A DNA stretch of 64,000 nucleotides, from NCBI GenBank assembly GCA_964544605.1, contig CAZJBX010000001.1:1-64000 (forward strand), read 5' to 3'. The DNA comes from JAMIFN01 sp964544605. Lineage in GTDB: Bacteria; Pseudomonadota; Gammaproteobacteria; Burkholderiales; Burkholderiaceae_C. Under the pieces are notes generated by a model that saw only the letters and a list, made by a program, of their open reading frames with translations, ran no database searches and was not told the origin of the DNA. Within the stretch, counting starts at the first letter, position 1. Every line of letters begins with the position of its first letter. Positions 8,456-17,187 of this stretch are shown here, piece after piece. The position numbers and the translations under genes are program-made.

Positions 8456-9879
8456 TACTGGATGTCAAAACGGAAGAGGCGGCATTCTAGCGGGCCATTC
8501 CACAGCGGCACTTTGCGGCTTTCGGCCAAGCGCATGGTGGCGGGCAGCTTCATATCGGGTGAGAGCGCCCAAGCCTGCCAGCCGCTGAAATGGGCCTTCC
8601 AGTGCTGGGCCAATTGCAGGAAAAAAGCCTGGCTGCTGGGGGAGAAACCGCCTGTGGCAATGCGTTCGCCATAAGGGGGGTTGAGGAGGATGAGGCCCGC
8701 TTGTGGCGTGGGCGGTTGGCGTTGCAGGGCATCGCCACCACGGAAGGCAATCCACTGCGCCACGCCAGCGCGTTCGGCATTGCGTTGGGCAAAGTCCACC
8801 ATGCGGTGGGCCACATCGGAGCCAAAAATCAGCGGCTGCGCGGGCGCTGGGCGCTCGGCGGCGCGGGCCTCGGCCTTGAGTGCCTGCCAATCGGTGGCGA
8901 CAAAGGGTTTGAGGCGCTCAAAGCCAAAGCTGCGCTGGCTGCCGGGGGCGATGTTGGCGGCCATCAGCGCCGCTTCGATCGCAATCGTGCCGCTGCCGCA
9001 GCAGGGGTCATACAGGCTTTGCCCAGGCTGCCAGCCGCTGGCGGCGAGCATGGCGGCGGCCAAGGTTTCTTTCAGCGGCGCGTCGCCTTTGTCAAAGCGC
9101 CAGCCGCGCTTGAACAGGGGCTGGCCTGAGGTGTCGATATAGAGCTGCAAATGTGTGGCGCTGAAGTGGGCGTGGATGCGCACATCGGGGCGCTCGGTGT
9201 CGATATTGGGCCGTGCGCCCGTGTGCTCGCGGAAGCGGTCGGCCACGGCATCTTTGATTTTGAGGGCGGCAAAGTTCAGGCTTTTCAAAGGGCTGGCCTG
9301 CGCCGTCCAGTCGATTTTGAAGCTTTGGTAGAGGCCAAACCAGCGTTCCCACGGCACTTGCATGGCGCAGTCGTAGAGGTCTTGCTCTTGGCGGTAGGGC
9401 TGGTGCGCCAGCTCAATCAGCACGCGCTGGGCCAAGCGGCTGTGCAAATTCAGACGCAGCACGGTGGCCCAATCGCCTTGCAAGGCAACACCGCCACGGC
9501 TGCGCTGCAATTGCGCCAAATCTTGGCCGCTGATTTGCGCCACTTCCGCTGCCAGCAGCTCTTGCATGTCTGCGCCGCAGGGCAAAAACAGTTGCAACTG
9601 CGTCACCTCGGCAGGCTCGAAATGGTGGGGGCGCACGCCCTCTATCGGTGGCCGGGCTGGGGCGGGGCGGCGGTCGTCACGGCGNNNNNNNNNNNNNNNN
9701 NNNNNNNNNNNNNNNNNNNNNNNNNNNNNNNNNNNNNNNNNNNNNNNNNNNNNNNNNNNNNNNNNNNNNNNNNNNNNNNNNNNNGCTGGGCGCAGGGCTT
9801 TGCGGCCAGGGTCGCGGGCGCGTTCGGGGCGATCTTTGTTCAGGCCCAAAGTGGGGCGGGGTTGTGGCGTATCGCTCAT
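8455..9879 (-). CDS. rlmL: THUMP-domain 23S rRNA (guanine-N2) methyltransferase, RlmL/YcbY N-half type (contains an assembly gap)
   Basis: SAM-dependent methyltransferase of the COG0116 family that modifies 23S rRNA. After a basic, low-complexity N-terminus come a THUMP/ferredoxin-like region (about residues 100-200) and a Rossmann methyltransferase with DPCCGSGTIAIEA (near 291) and catalytic NPPYGER (near 401). Start ATG 9879 overlaps the murI stop as ATGA; the stop overlaps the dnaB start. 100 N (9685-9784) fall in the N-terminal low-complexity part, so about 33 residues are unknown and the true length is uncertain. The frame is the same on both sides as drawn. The exact rRNA target is inferred from the family. 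Confidence 0.85.
   Translation of the reverse strand: MSDTPQPRPTLGLNKDRPERARDPGRKALRPXXXXXXXXXXXXXXXXXXXXXXXXXXXXXXXXXXRRDDRRPAPARPPIEGVRPHHFEPAEVTQLQLFLPCGADMQELLAAEVAQISGQDLAQLQRSRGGVALQGDWATVLRLNLHSRLAQRVLIELAHQPYRQEQDLYDCAMQVPWERWFGLYQSFKIDWTAQASPLKSLNFAALKIKDAVADRFREHTGARPNIDTERPDVRIHAHFSATHLQLYIDTSGQPLFKRGWRFDKGDAPLKETLAAAMLAASGWQPGQSLYDPCCGSGTIAIEAALMAANIAPGSQRSFGFERLKPFVATDWQALKAEARAAERPAPAQPLIFGSDVAHRMVDFAQRNAERAGVAQWIAFRGGDALQRQPPTPQAGLILLNPPYGERIATGGFSPSSQAFFLQLAQHWKAHFSGWQAWALSPDMKLPATMRLAESRKVPLWNGPLECRLFRFDIQ
9685..9784. other. Assembly gap (100 N)
   Basis: Run of exactly 100 N inside the methyltransferase gene, probably a placeholder of unknown real length. Flanks are very G+C-rich. 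Confidence 1.
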
Positions 9880-10718
9880 GGTGTGGGTCCTGATGAGAGG
9901 GGGAGTGAGGGGCGGGCGGCTTGGGCCGCCCAATAGGCTGCGGCCTGCTGCAATTGTGCGCTGGGGCCTGAGCCTATCAGTTGCAAAGTGCCCGTGCGCG
10001 GCTCGGGCTGGCGCAGCGCAGGCGGCAGGCAAGCGGCGGTTTGCTTGGCCACGGCGGGGCCGGTTTCCAGCAGCAGCACTTGCGGCCCCAGCAGTTGGGC
10101 AAAACCCTGCTGCATGAGGGGGTAGTGGGTGCAGCCCAGCACCACGGTGTCAATGTGCTGGGGGCCAGCGCCCAAGGGCAAGGGCAGGGCCTGCAAATAC
10201 TGCGCCATGAGTTGCCGCACGCCAGCGACATCGCCGCTGAAGGGCAGCTCCTCTATGGCTTTGGCCAAGCCTGAGCAAGCCTGCGGGTAAATGTGCAAGC
10301 CTTGGCCGTAGCGCTCGATCAGCTTGGCCAAGCGCGGCGTGGCCACGGTGTGGGGCGTGGCCAGCACCGCAATATGGCCGCTGCGGCTGCTGGCGCAGGC
10401 GGGTTTGACGGCAGGCTCCACGCCCACAATGGGCAAATCGGGGTGGCTCTGGCGCAAATGCTCGGCGGCGGCGGCGGTGGCCGTGTTGCAGGCAATGACC
10501 AAGGCTTTGATGCCGTGCTCGCGCCGCAGCAGCTCGGTGATGTGGACGCTGCGCTGCACAATAAAATCTTCGCTTTTCTCGCCGTAGGGCGTGTGGGCGC
10601 TGTCGGCAAAATAGACGAAATCCTCTTGCGGCAGGGCCGTTTGCAGGGCGCGCAAAATGCTCAGGCCGCCCATACCCGAATCAAAAACGCCGATAGGGGC
10701 CGATGCCAAGGTGTGCAT
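9876..10718 (-). CDS. murI: Glutamate racemase
   Basis: Makes D-glutamate for peptidoglycan. The two catalytic cysteines are visible in ACNTATA (near residue 74) and GCTHYPL (near 196), and the N-terminal FDSGMGGLS carries the conserved aspartate. Start ATG 10718 gives a normal 280-residue protein beginning about seven residues before VFDSG; a farther upstream ATG (10766) would add an odd Cys/Phe-rich leader. Its stop overlaps the next gene by four bases (ATGA). Divergent from dnaG, so the 170 bases between them must hold both promoters. Confidence 0.95.
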   Translation of the reverse strand: MHTLASAPIGVFDSGMGGLSILRALQTALPQEDFVYFADSAHTPYGEKSEDFIVQRSVHITELLRREHGIKALVIACNTATAAAAEHLRQSHPDLPIVGVEPAVKPACASSRSGHIAVLATPHTVATPRLAKLIERYGQGLHIYPQACSGLAKAIEELPFSGDVAGVRQLMAQYLQALPLPLGAGPQHIDTVVLGCTHYPLMQQGFAQLLGPQVLLLETGPAVAKQTAACLPPALRQPEPRTGTLQLIGSGPSAQLQQAAAYWAAQAARPSLPLSSGPTP

Positions 10719-10887
10719 GAACCGCGCCAAACAAGAGGAAAAACAAAGAAAAGCATTATCGCCCATGCGCCCCGCGTGTGGCCTGCGGGCGGCGGCAAGC
10801 AGCCGATAATGCAGGCATGGCCGCCGCAGTGGGCCAAGTCAGTCAAGTGCCGCCCAGCGGCGCTGTTTTTTTGTGAGTGTGTGCAAG

Positions 10888-12786
10888 ATGGCCATCCCTG
10901 AGAGTTTCATTGCCGAGCTGAACGAGCGTGCCGACATCGTGGAGTTGGTGGGCCGCTTTGTGCCGCTGAAAAAAGCGGGGGCAAATTACCAAGGCTTGTG
11001 CCCCTTTCATAACGAGAAGTCGCCCTCTTTTAGCGTCAGCCCCAGTAAAAACTTCTACCACTGCTTTGGCTGCGGCGCGCATGGCGGGCCGATTCGCTTT
11101 TTGATGGAGCACCAAGGCATGGGCTTTGTCGATGCGGTCAAGGACTTGGCCAGCCAGCTTGGCCTGCCCGTGCCTGAGGACGATCGCAGCCCGCAAGAGC
11201 GCGCCCGCGATGCCCAGATGAAAGAGCGCCGCCAAAGCCTGAGCGAGTTGCTGGCCCAAGCGGGGCTGGCCTATATCGGCTTTTTAAAGCAAGAGACGGC
11301 GGCGCAAGACTACCTCAAAGGCCGTGGCCTGACGGGGCAGATTGCGGCGCGCTTCAAGCTGGGCTGGGCGCCGGCGGGCAAGCCGCTGGCGGGCGTGTTT
11401 GCCGATTACGCCGACCCCGCGCTGGCGGAGGCGGGGCTGGTGATTCAGCACGAGGAGGGGCGGCGCTATGACCGCTTTCGTGAGCGCATCATGTTCCCCA
11501 TTCGCAACCTCAAGGGCGAGGTGATTGGCTTTGGGGGCCGCATCATGGGCCGTGGCGAGCCCAAGTATTTGAACTCGCCAGAGACCCCCGTCTTCCACAA
11601 AGGGCGCGAGTTGTACGGCCTGTTTGAAGGCCGCGCCGACATCCAGCAGGCGGGCTTTGCCTTGGTGACCGAAGGCTATATGGATGTGGTGGCGCTGGCC
11701 CAGCACGGCATGGGCAATGCGGTGGCCAGCTTGGGCACGGCCTGCACGCCTGAGCAGGTGCAAAAGCTGTTTCGCTTCACGCCTGAAATCGTGTTTGCTT
11801 TTGATGGCGACAAAGCAGGGCAAAAAGCGGCCCAACGGGTGTTGCCCGCCGTGCTGCCGCATGCCAATGACACGCGCCTGGCGAAGTTTTTGTTTCTGCC
11901 GCCTGAGCACGACCCCGACAGCTATGTGCGCGAGTACGGCCGCGATGCCTTTTTGCGCTTGGTGCACCATGCCATGCCGCTGTCGCGCTTTTTAATTGAG
12001 AACGCCCGCGAGCAATGCGATATGAGCAGCACCGAGGGGCGCTCGCGCTTTGTGTCGCTGTTGCAACCGCATTGGCAGTTGCTGCCGCAAGGCGTGCTCA
12101 AGCAACAACTGCTGCACCAAATTGCCGAGCTGGCGCAACTGGGCGGGCATGAGCTGCTGCAACTGTGGGGTTTGGCCCCCGCCAGCAATAGCGCCCCCGC
12201 AGCGGCGGCAGGTAGCGGCAAACGGCCTTGGCAGGAGCGCCCTTGGCAAGAGCGCAGGCAGCAGCAAATGGCCGCCGCCCAAGGCCCACGCCAAGCGCCG
12301 CACAGCCGCCACGACCGCGCCGCGCAACTGCTGCTCACGCACATGGCCGCTTGGGGCGCTTTGCGGCCGCAGCAGCACAGCAGCCTCTGCCAATTGCCCG
12401 AGCCGCACGGCAGCGCCATGCGCTGGCTGGAGGCGCAGTGGCAAGAAGAAGGGCCGCAGCCCTGGCCCGTGTTGCAGCAGCAATTGCCCGCTGCCTGGGC
12501 GGCGCAAGCGCAGCAATGGGTGGCGCGTCTGCCCGATGCCCAAGAGCGCCAACAACGCCTGAGCACCGAGCCTGAGGCCCTGCTGCACAGCGATGTGCAA
12601 GAGCTCGAAGGCATTGTGCTGGACATCGACTTGGCGCAGGCCGAAGCCGAAAGCCAAGCGCTGGCGCAAGCGGCCTCGGTGCAGCCCAGCGCCGAAGTCT
12701 TGGCCGACTACCAAAGCGTGCTGGCGCAGATTCGCCACATCAAGCTAGAGAAAACCCTTTTAGAACAAAAACGCCGTGGCGCTTGA
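10888..12786 (+). CDS. dnaG: DNA primase
   Basis: Synthesises RNA primers at the replication fork. The N-terminal zinc finger is seen as GLCPFHNEKSP (near 36) and FHCF-like YHCFGCGAHG (near 57); the catalytic core has EGYMDVVAL TOPRIM residues near 260 and FDGDKAGQKAA. A Gln/Ala-rich linker (about 430-480) leads to a C-terminal DnaB-binding helical domain. ATG 10888 is preferred over the GTG at 10873 because the family starts MxIPxxFIxEL. 632 residues is normal. The usual rpsU/rpoD neighbours are absent; a hydrolase follows 24 bases later. Confidence 0.96.
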   Translation: MAIPESFIAELNERADIVELVGRFVPLKKAGANYQGLCPFHNEKSPSFSVSPSKNFYHCFGCGAHGGPIRFLMEHQGMGFVDAVKDLASQLGLPVPEDDRSPQERARDAQMKERRQSLSELLAQAGLAYIGFLKQETAAQDYLKGRGLTGQIAARFKLGWAPAGKPLAGVFADYADPALAEAGLVIQHEEGRRYDRFRERIMFPIRNLKGEVIGFGGRIMGRGEPKYLNSPETPVFHKGRELYGLFEGRADIQQAGFALVTEGYMDVVALAQHGMGNAVASLGTACTPEQVQKLFRFTPEIVFAFDGDKAGQKAAQRVLPAVLPHANDTRLAKFLFLPPEHDPDSYVREYGRDAFLRLVHHAMPLSRFLIENAREQCDMSSTEGRSRFVSLLQPHWQLLPQGVLKQQLLHQIAELAQLGGHELLQLWGLAPASNSAPAAAAGSGKRPWQERPWQERRQQQMAAAQGPRQAPHSRHDRAAQLLLTHMAAWGALRPQQHSSLCQLPEPHGSAMRWLEAQWQEEGPQPWPVLQQQLPAAWAAQAQQWVARLPDAQERQQRLSTEPEALLHSDVQELEGIVLDIDLAQAEAESQALAQAASVQPSAEVLADYQSVLAQIRHIKLEKTLLEQKRRGA

Positions 12787-12810
12787 GCCTGCGGCAAGGA
12801 GTGAACACCC

Positions 12811-13740
12811 ATGCCATCGTCCGATTACAGCCCCCGCCGCGTGGCGCAAAGCCACCACCAAGATGGTGTGCGCGGCCTGCGCTACCACCTGTTGCAATGG
12901 GGCCAGCCGCAGGCGGGGCAAGCGCCTGTATTCATGCTGCACGGCTGGATGGATGTGGCCGCATCGTGGCAGTTTGTGGTGGATGCGCTGGCGCAGGAGC
13001 GCTGCATCATTGCCCCCGATTGGCGCGGCTTTGGCCGCACGCACAGCGGGCAAGACAGCTTCTACTTCCCCGACTACTTGGGCGATTTGGATGTGCTGAT
13101 ACCCGCGCAATTGCAGCGCTTGGGCCTGCCTGCCGATGCGCCCGTGGATGTGGTGGGCCACAGCATGGGCGCGCATGTGGCCATGTTGTATGCCAGCGCA
13201 CGGCCTGAGCGCGTGGCCCGCTTGGTGAATATGGAGGGCTTTGGCGGCCCGCCCAACGGCCCCGAGGCCGCCCCTGGCCACTACCGCCGTTGGCTGCAAA
13301 GTGTGGAAGCCTTGCGCCAAGGCCAACTTGATTTAAAGCCCTATGCCAGCCAAGCGGCCGTGGCCCAGCGCCTGCTTAAAAGCAATCCCCGCATGGCCCC
13401 AGCGCGGGCGCAATGGCTGGCGGGCCAGTGGGCCGAGCAGGGCGAGGATGGGCAGTGGCGCATTCTGGGCGCGGCGGCGCACAAAACCCTCAACCCCGTT
13501 TTGTTCCGCACTGAGGAGGCCCGTGCCTGCTACGCCGCCATTGCCTGCCCCGTGCTGAGTTTGCTGGCCCAGCACACGCATTTGGAGGCCTGGTCGCCCG
13601 GCTACAGCATTGCGGCCTACAAAGAGCGCCTGAGCCAGATTGCCCAACACCAATTGCAAGAAGTGGCCGATGCCGGCCATATGCTGCACCACGACCAGCC
13701 TGAGGCCGTGGCGCGGGCGCTGGATGCCTTTTTGGCTTAA
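12811..13740 (+). CDS. Alpha/beta-fold hydrolase
   Basis: Serine hydrolase of unknown substrate. Oxyanion motif HGWMD (near residue 43), nucleophile elbow GHSMGA (near 115, Ser) and C-terminal catalytic histidine in DAGHMLHHD (near 287) are all present. AAGGAG lies upstream of ATG 12811. Directly downstream of dnaG and probably cotranscribed. No signal peptide is visible, so it is cytoplasmic. It resembles epoxide hydrolase or haloalkane dehalogenase-like esterases, but the sequence alone cannot settle the substrate. Confidence 0.85.
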   Translation: MPSSDYSPRRVAQSHHQDGVRGLRYHLLQWGQPQAGQAPVFMLHGWMDVAASWQFVVDALAQERCIIAPDWRGFGRTHSGQDSFYFPDYLGDLDVLIPAQLQRLGLPADAPVDVVGHSMGAHVAMLYASARPERVARLVNMEGFGGPPNGPEAAPGHYRRWLQSVEALRQGQLDLKPYASQAAVAQRLLKSNPRMAPARAQWLAGQWAEQGEDGQWRILGAAAHKTLNPVLFRTEEARACYAAIACPVLSLLAQHTHLEAWSPGYSIAAYKERLSQIAQHQLQEVADAGHMLHHDQPEAVARALDAFLA

Positions 13741-13749
13741 AGCCGTGTT

Positions 13750-14508
13750 TTAAGCAAAGCTGAGGGCGCGGCGCACGCGCTCTAAATCCTCAGGCGTATC
13801 GACCCCAGCGGCGGGCGCAGTAGCGCTGATGTGCATGGCAATGCGGTGGCCATGCCACAGGGCGCGCAATTGCTCCAGCGATTCAATCTGCTCCAGCGGC
13901 GCAGGCTCCAGCGCGGCAAAGTGCCGAATAAAGCCCGCACGGTAGGCATAAATACCAATATGGCGCAGGGCAGGGTGGGCGGCAGCCAGCGCCGCCTCAC
14001 GCGGGTAGGGCAGCAGGCTGCGGCTGAAATAAAGCGCCATGCCCGCCTTGTTGAGCACCACCTTCACCGCGTGCGGGCTGTGCCGCTCGGCCTCATCTGT
14101 GATGGCGCAGGCGGCGCTGGCCATGGCCGCCTCGGGCTGCTGCGCCAAGCATTGCGCCACGGCGGCAATCAGCGCGGGCTCAATCAGCGGCTCATCGCCC
14201 TGCACATTCACCACCAAAGCGGCATCGGGCAGGCCCAAAAGCTGCACCGCCTCGGCCAAGCGGTCTGAGCCTGAGGCATGGTCGGCGCGGGTCAAAATGG
14301 CCTCAATACCGTGGGCGGCACAGGCGGCGCTGATGCGGGCGTCATCTGCCGCCACCACCACCCGCGCTGCGCCCGAGCGCTGCGCCTGCTGCGCCACCCG
14401 CACCACCATGGGCAGGCCCGCAATATCGGCCAAGGGTTTGCCCGGCAGACGGCTGGAGGCCATGCGGGCCGGAATCAGCACCGCAAAGGCAGGGGCAGCG
14501 GCCTTCAT
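13750..14508 (-). CDS. kdsB: 3-deoxy-manno-octulosonate cytidylyltransferase
   Basis: Activates KDO to CMP-KDO for lipopolysaccharide inner core synthesis. N-terminal nucleotide-binding motif PARMASSRLPGKPL (residues 12-25), then ADDARI, VNVQGDEPLI and HIGIYAYR, all diagnostic. Start ATG 14508 gives the normal 252 residues and overlaps the stop of the Trm112-like gene (ATGA). It converges on the dnaG-hydrolase transcript with only nine bases between the stops. kdsA lies 19 kb away in this window. Confidence 0.95.
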   Translation of the reverse strand: MKAAAPAFAVLIPARMASSRLPGKPLADIAGLPMVVRVAQQAQRSGAARVVVAADDARISAACAAHGIEAILTRADHASGSDRLAEAVQLLGLPDAALVVNVQGDEPLIEPALIAAVAQCLAQQPEAAMASAACAITDEAERHSPHAVKVVLNKAGMALYFSRSLLPYPREAALAAAHPALRHIGIYAYRAGFIRHFAALEPAPLEQIESLEQLRALWHGHRIAMHISATAPAAGVDTPEDLERVRRALSFA

Positions 14509-14711
14509 GCTTGGGGCGGGGCGGCGCGCAGGGCCTCGACCTCGGCCTCGCTCAAAGTGCGGGCCTCGCTCTCCAGCAGGGCGGGGATGCCGTCGCGTAC
14601 AGGAAAGGCCAAACGCGCTTGCAGCGACAGCAGCTCGCTCGACTCGGGGCGGTAAATCAGCTTCCCTTTGGTCAAGGGGCAAACCAAAATTTCAAGCAAA
14701 TGGGCATCCAT
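14505..14711 (-). CDS. Trm112-family protein (YcaR-like)
   Basis: 68-residue protein with LLEILVCPLTKGKL at the N-terminus and AFPVRDGIPALL, the pattern of bacterial Trm112/YcaR proteins, which bind next to kdsB in many proteobacteria. Only one of the usual zinc-ligand cysteines is visible (Cys11), common in bacterial members. Its role is not established; family relatives in eukaryotes activate methyltransferases. Translationally coupled to kdsB. Confidence 0.9.
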   Translation of the reverse strand: MDAHLLEILVCPLTKGKLIYRPESSELLSLQARLAFPVRDGIPALLESEARTLSEAEVEALRAAPPQA

Positions 14712-14790
14712 GGCAGCAATGGGCTAAAGCGAATAAGGCAAAGATTATGGCACGGCTGGGGCGGCGACCAAGGGGCTGCGGCAGCGTGGC

Positions 14791-14856
14791 GAAAGGGGCG
14801 GTAAAGGGGCACACAAGGGCCGCTCAAGGGGGATCAGAGGGGCGCTCAAACGGGCT
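14791..14856 (+). repeat. Six imperfect 11-bp iterons, consensus tcaAGGGGcgc
   Basis: Units start at 14791, 14802, 14813, 14824, 14835 and 14846. The G run recurs at exactly 11-base steps (14795, 14806, 14817, 14828, 14839), about one helical turn, so the motif faces the same side of the DNA. The last unit is degenerate. Confidence 0.6.
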
Positions 14857-15220
14857 GCCAAGCCTTAGCACAAAAAATGACAAAATCCCGTCACTTATCC
14901 CCAAATGCTGTGTTGGGATGTTGTGAAACAATGGCCCTCAAGCAAGGGCCATCAGTGCTTTTCGGCGTTCCATAAGCTGTTGATTTATATGGCATTTGCT
15001 GTTTTGATGGAAAAAGAGGAAAAGCGTGCCAAGCACGCAAACATGGGGCTTGGCGGCGGTTTTTAGCCTGTTCACACACAGCTTTATCCACAGAAACTTG
15101 GGATAGCGCCTGCCTTAACGAAAAATCAATGACTTAGCGGATGTGGTCTGCTGAAAAAACAAGCATAAAAACCGAAACAGTGGCCAGCCTAGGCTTTTTG
15201 TTTCACCCCCAGCGGCGGGC

Positions 15221-15236
15221 CAAAAAATATTTTTTG
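15221..15236. repeat. Perfect 16-bp AT palindrome
   Basis: CAAAAAATATTTTTTG is a perfect palindrome in the middle of the origin-like region; it would be an easily melted or bent segment. Confidence 0.6.
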
Positions 15237-15660
15237 ACGGCGCGGGCATCGCCTTGTTTTTTGCCTCATTTTTAAGCAGCTTTTTTGTGGTATAGGGCCT
15301 TTTTCGCCTTGTTTTGGGCCGATTCCCTCGGTTTTGGCCCTTGCTTATGCACAAAACAACACATGCTTGGGCTAGGCGCTCTGTGAAACCATTTTTCAGC
15401 CGAATGCGCCACGATTAGGGCTTACTAACTTGCTAAGTTGTTGATTTTGTTGAGTTCAACGAACTTGCTTAAAAATGAGGCAATTCGAGCAAAGCCCCAT
15501 ATTTCGATGCTTTGGCCCGTGTTTCAGGGCCTTTTGCACACACTTATCCACAAAAACTTAGGAAATCTCATTCCCGCCACCATAAATCAAGGCTTTAGGG
15601 GCCTTTCTTTAGACCGATTGGAGCAATGGCGCTTAAGTTTGGGTCTGTTTTTGGGGCACT

Positions 15661-17187
15661 TTAAGCCCATGTTTCACCCTCTGCGCCCCGAGGGGCAGGG
15701 GCAGGCAGCAGGCGGTGCAGGCTGAGGCGGGCGGCGGGTATCAATTCACTGGCCGTTAAGCCGCGCTGCAAGCCCAGCCTATCGGCCGCCAAACCGTGGA
15801 TGTAAACGCCAGCCAAGGTGCAGGCCAAGGCCGCATCTGCGCCAGTGCCAGTTTGGGCCAGCAGGCCAGTGATGAGGCCGCAGAGCACATCGCCGCTGCC
15901 CGCCGTGGCCAAGGCCGGCCCGCCGGTGGGGTTGATAAAGGCTTGGCCCGTAGGCACAGCGATGATGCTGCCGCAGCCTTTGAGCACCACCACAGCCTGA
16001 TAGCGCTGCGCCAGCTCTTGCGCGGCGGCGTAGCGGTCGGCGTGTACGGCGCTATAGGGGCAGCCCAGCAGGCGGCCCGCCTCGGCCTCGTGTGGGGTCA
16101 GCACAGTGGCATGGCCTGCGGCCGCGCGCGCTTGCAGCAGGCTTTGGCATTGGGGCTGGCTGGCCAGCAGATTGAGGGCATCGGCATCCAGCAGCAGGGG
16201 GTGGCTTTGCGCCAAGGCTTGCGTCAGCAGGGCGGTGGCGGCGGCGCTTTGGCCCAAGCCGGGGCCAAGGCAGGCTGCACCACTGCGGCCCAGCACGGCA
16301 TCGGGGCTTTGCAGCATCAATTCAGGCTGGGTGCAATCGACGGTGGGGGCGGCGGCATCGAGCAGGCCCACATAGCAGCGGCCCGCGCCCATATACAGGG
16401 CCGCCCGTGCCGCCAGCAGGGCCGCGCCGACCATGCCTGCCGCGCCGCCGATGATGCGGGCATTGCCGTAATCGCCTTTGTGGCTATTGGCTGGCCGTGG
16501 CCGCAGGGCGGCGGCAAACAGGGCGGGGTGGTTGAGTTCGGCGGCGGCGGTCTGGGTGGCCAAATTCAGGCCCAAATCGGCCACTTGCACACGGCCTGCG
16601 TGGTCGCAGCCTGCGGCGGTGTGCAGGCCAATTTTGCTGCCGATAAAGCCCAAAGTGGCCGTGGCGCGTACGGCCAGGCCCAGCACCTGCCCCGTATCGG
16701 CATGTAGGCCCGTGGGCAGATCCAGCGCCAGCACGGGGCAGCCTGCGGCTTGGGCTTGGTTGATGGTGGCCACCCAATCGGCCAATTCGCCTTGCACGGC
16801 GCGGGCGCTGCCCAAGCCCAAAATCGCATCGACGATGAGGGCCGCGCCTGCCAGCTCGGCGGCGCTGGGCAAGTGGTGTTGAATGGCCCCGCCAGCCTGC
16901 TGCCAATCGGCCAAGGCCGCTGCTGCATCTGCGGGCGGGCTGGGGCGCTGGGCGGGCAGGATGACTTGCACCGCATGGCCCTGCTGGCGCAGCAGGCGGG
17001 CGGTGACCAAGCCATCGCCGCCGTTGTTGCCAGGGCCGCAAAACACCCACACGGGGCCGCCATTGGGGCGCAGCCAGTGCTGTGCCTGCTGCGCGGCGGC
17101 TGCGCCAGCGCGGGCCATCAGCGGCAAGCCTTGGGCCAGAAACTGCGCTTCTATGGCGCGGATTTGGGCGCTGCTGTAAATCTTCAT
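15661..17187 (-). CDS. nnr: Bifunctional NAD(P)H-hydrate epimerase/dehydratase
   Basis: Repairs damaged NAD(P)H hydrates. The N-terminal half is the YjeF_N epimerase (FCGPGNNGGDGLVTARLL near residues 47-64); the C-terminal half is the ADP-dependent dehydratase (TPHEAEAGRLLG, NPTGGPALATAGSGDVL near 420). 508 residues matches the fused bacterial enzyme. Start ATG 17187 overlaps the cobA stop (ATGA), so the two genes form an operon. The gene ends at the edge of the origin-like region. Confidence 0.94.
   Translation of the reverse strand: MKIYSSAQIRAIEAQFLAQGLPLMARAGAAAAQQAQHWLRPNGGPVWVFCGPGNNGGDGLVTARLLRQQGHAVQVILPAQRPSPPADAAAALADWQQAGGAIQHHLPSAAELAGAALIVDAILGLGSARAVQGELADWVATINQAQAAGCPVLALDLPTGLHADTGQVLGLAVRATATLGFIGSKIGLHTAAGCDHAGRVQVADLGLNLATQTAAAELNHPALFAAALRPRPANSHKGDYGNARIIGGAAGMVGAALLAARAALYMGAGRCYVGLLDAAAPTVDCTQPELMLQSPDAVLGRSGAACLGPGLGQSAAATALLTQALAQSHPLLLDADALNLLASQPQCQSLLQARAAAGHATVLTPHEAEAGRLLGCPYSAVHADRYAAAQELAQRYQAVVVLKGCGSIIAVPTGQAFINPTGGPALATAGSGDVLCGLITGLLAQTGTGADAALACTLAGVYIHGLAADRLGLQRGLTASELIPAARLSLHRLLPAPAPRGAEGETWA

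Larger units (their letters stand above)
14712..15660. other. Gene-free AT-rich region with DnaA boxes, iterons and dyads: candidate replication origin
   Basis: About 950 bases without a convincing gene, clearly richer in A+T than its surroundings. Direct reading shows DnaA boxes TTATCCACA (15084-15092 and 15544-15552), TTATGCACA (15345-15353), TTTTGCACA (15532-15540) and a near match TTATCCCCA (14895-14903), all in the same orientation. There is also a run of 11-bp G-rich repeats (14791-14856), hairpins at 14931-14952 and 15024-15038, palindromes at 15186-15195 and 15221-15236, and half-sites of the ParB parS site. dnaB and dnaG lie on one side and smc on the other. dnaA itself is not in the window. 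oriC or a DnaA-binding reservoir is inferred. Confidence 0.5.

Noticed and set aside
10849..10872. GCCGC/GCGGC hairpin followed by seven T upstream of dnaG
   Set aside because: Looks like a terminator, but there is no upstream plus-strand gene to end and the T run starts four bases after the stem; a chance structure or a leader element of dnaG is possible.
15115..15354. Small basic open frame (79 codons) in the origin-like region
   Set aside because: No ribosome site, biased composition (Lys/Arg/Phe) and no resemblance to known proteins; the region has DNA-site features instead.
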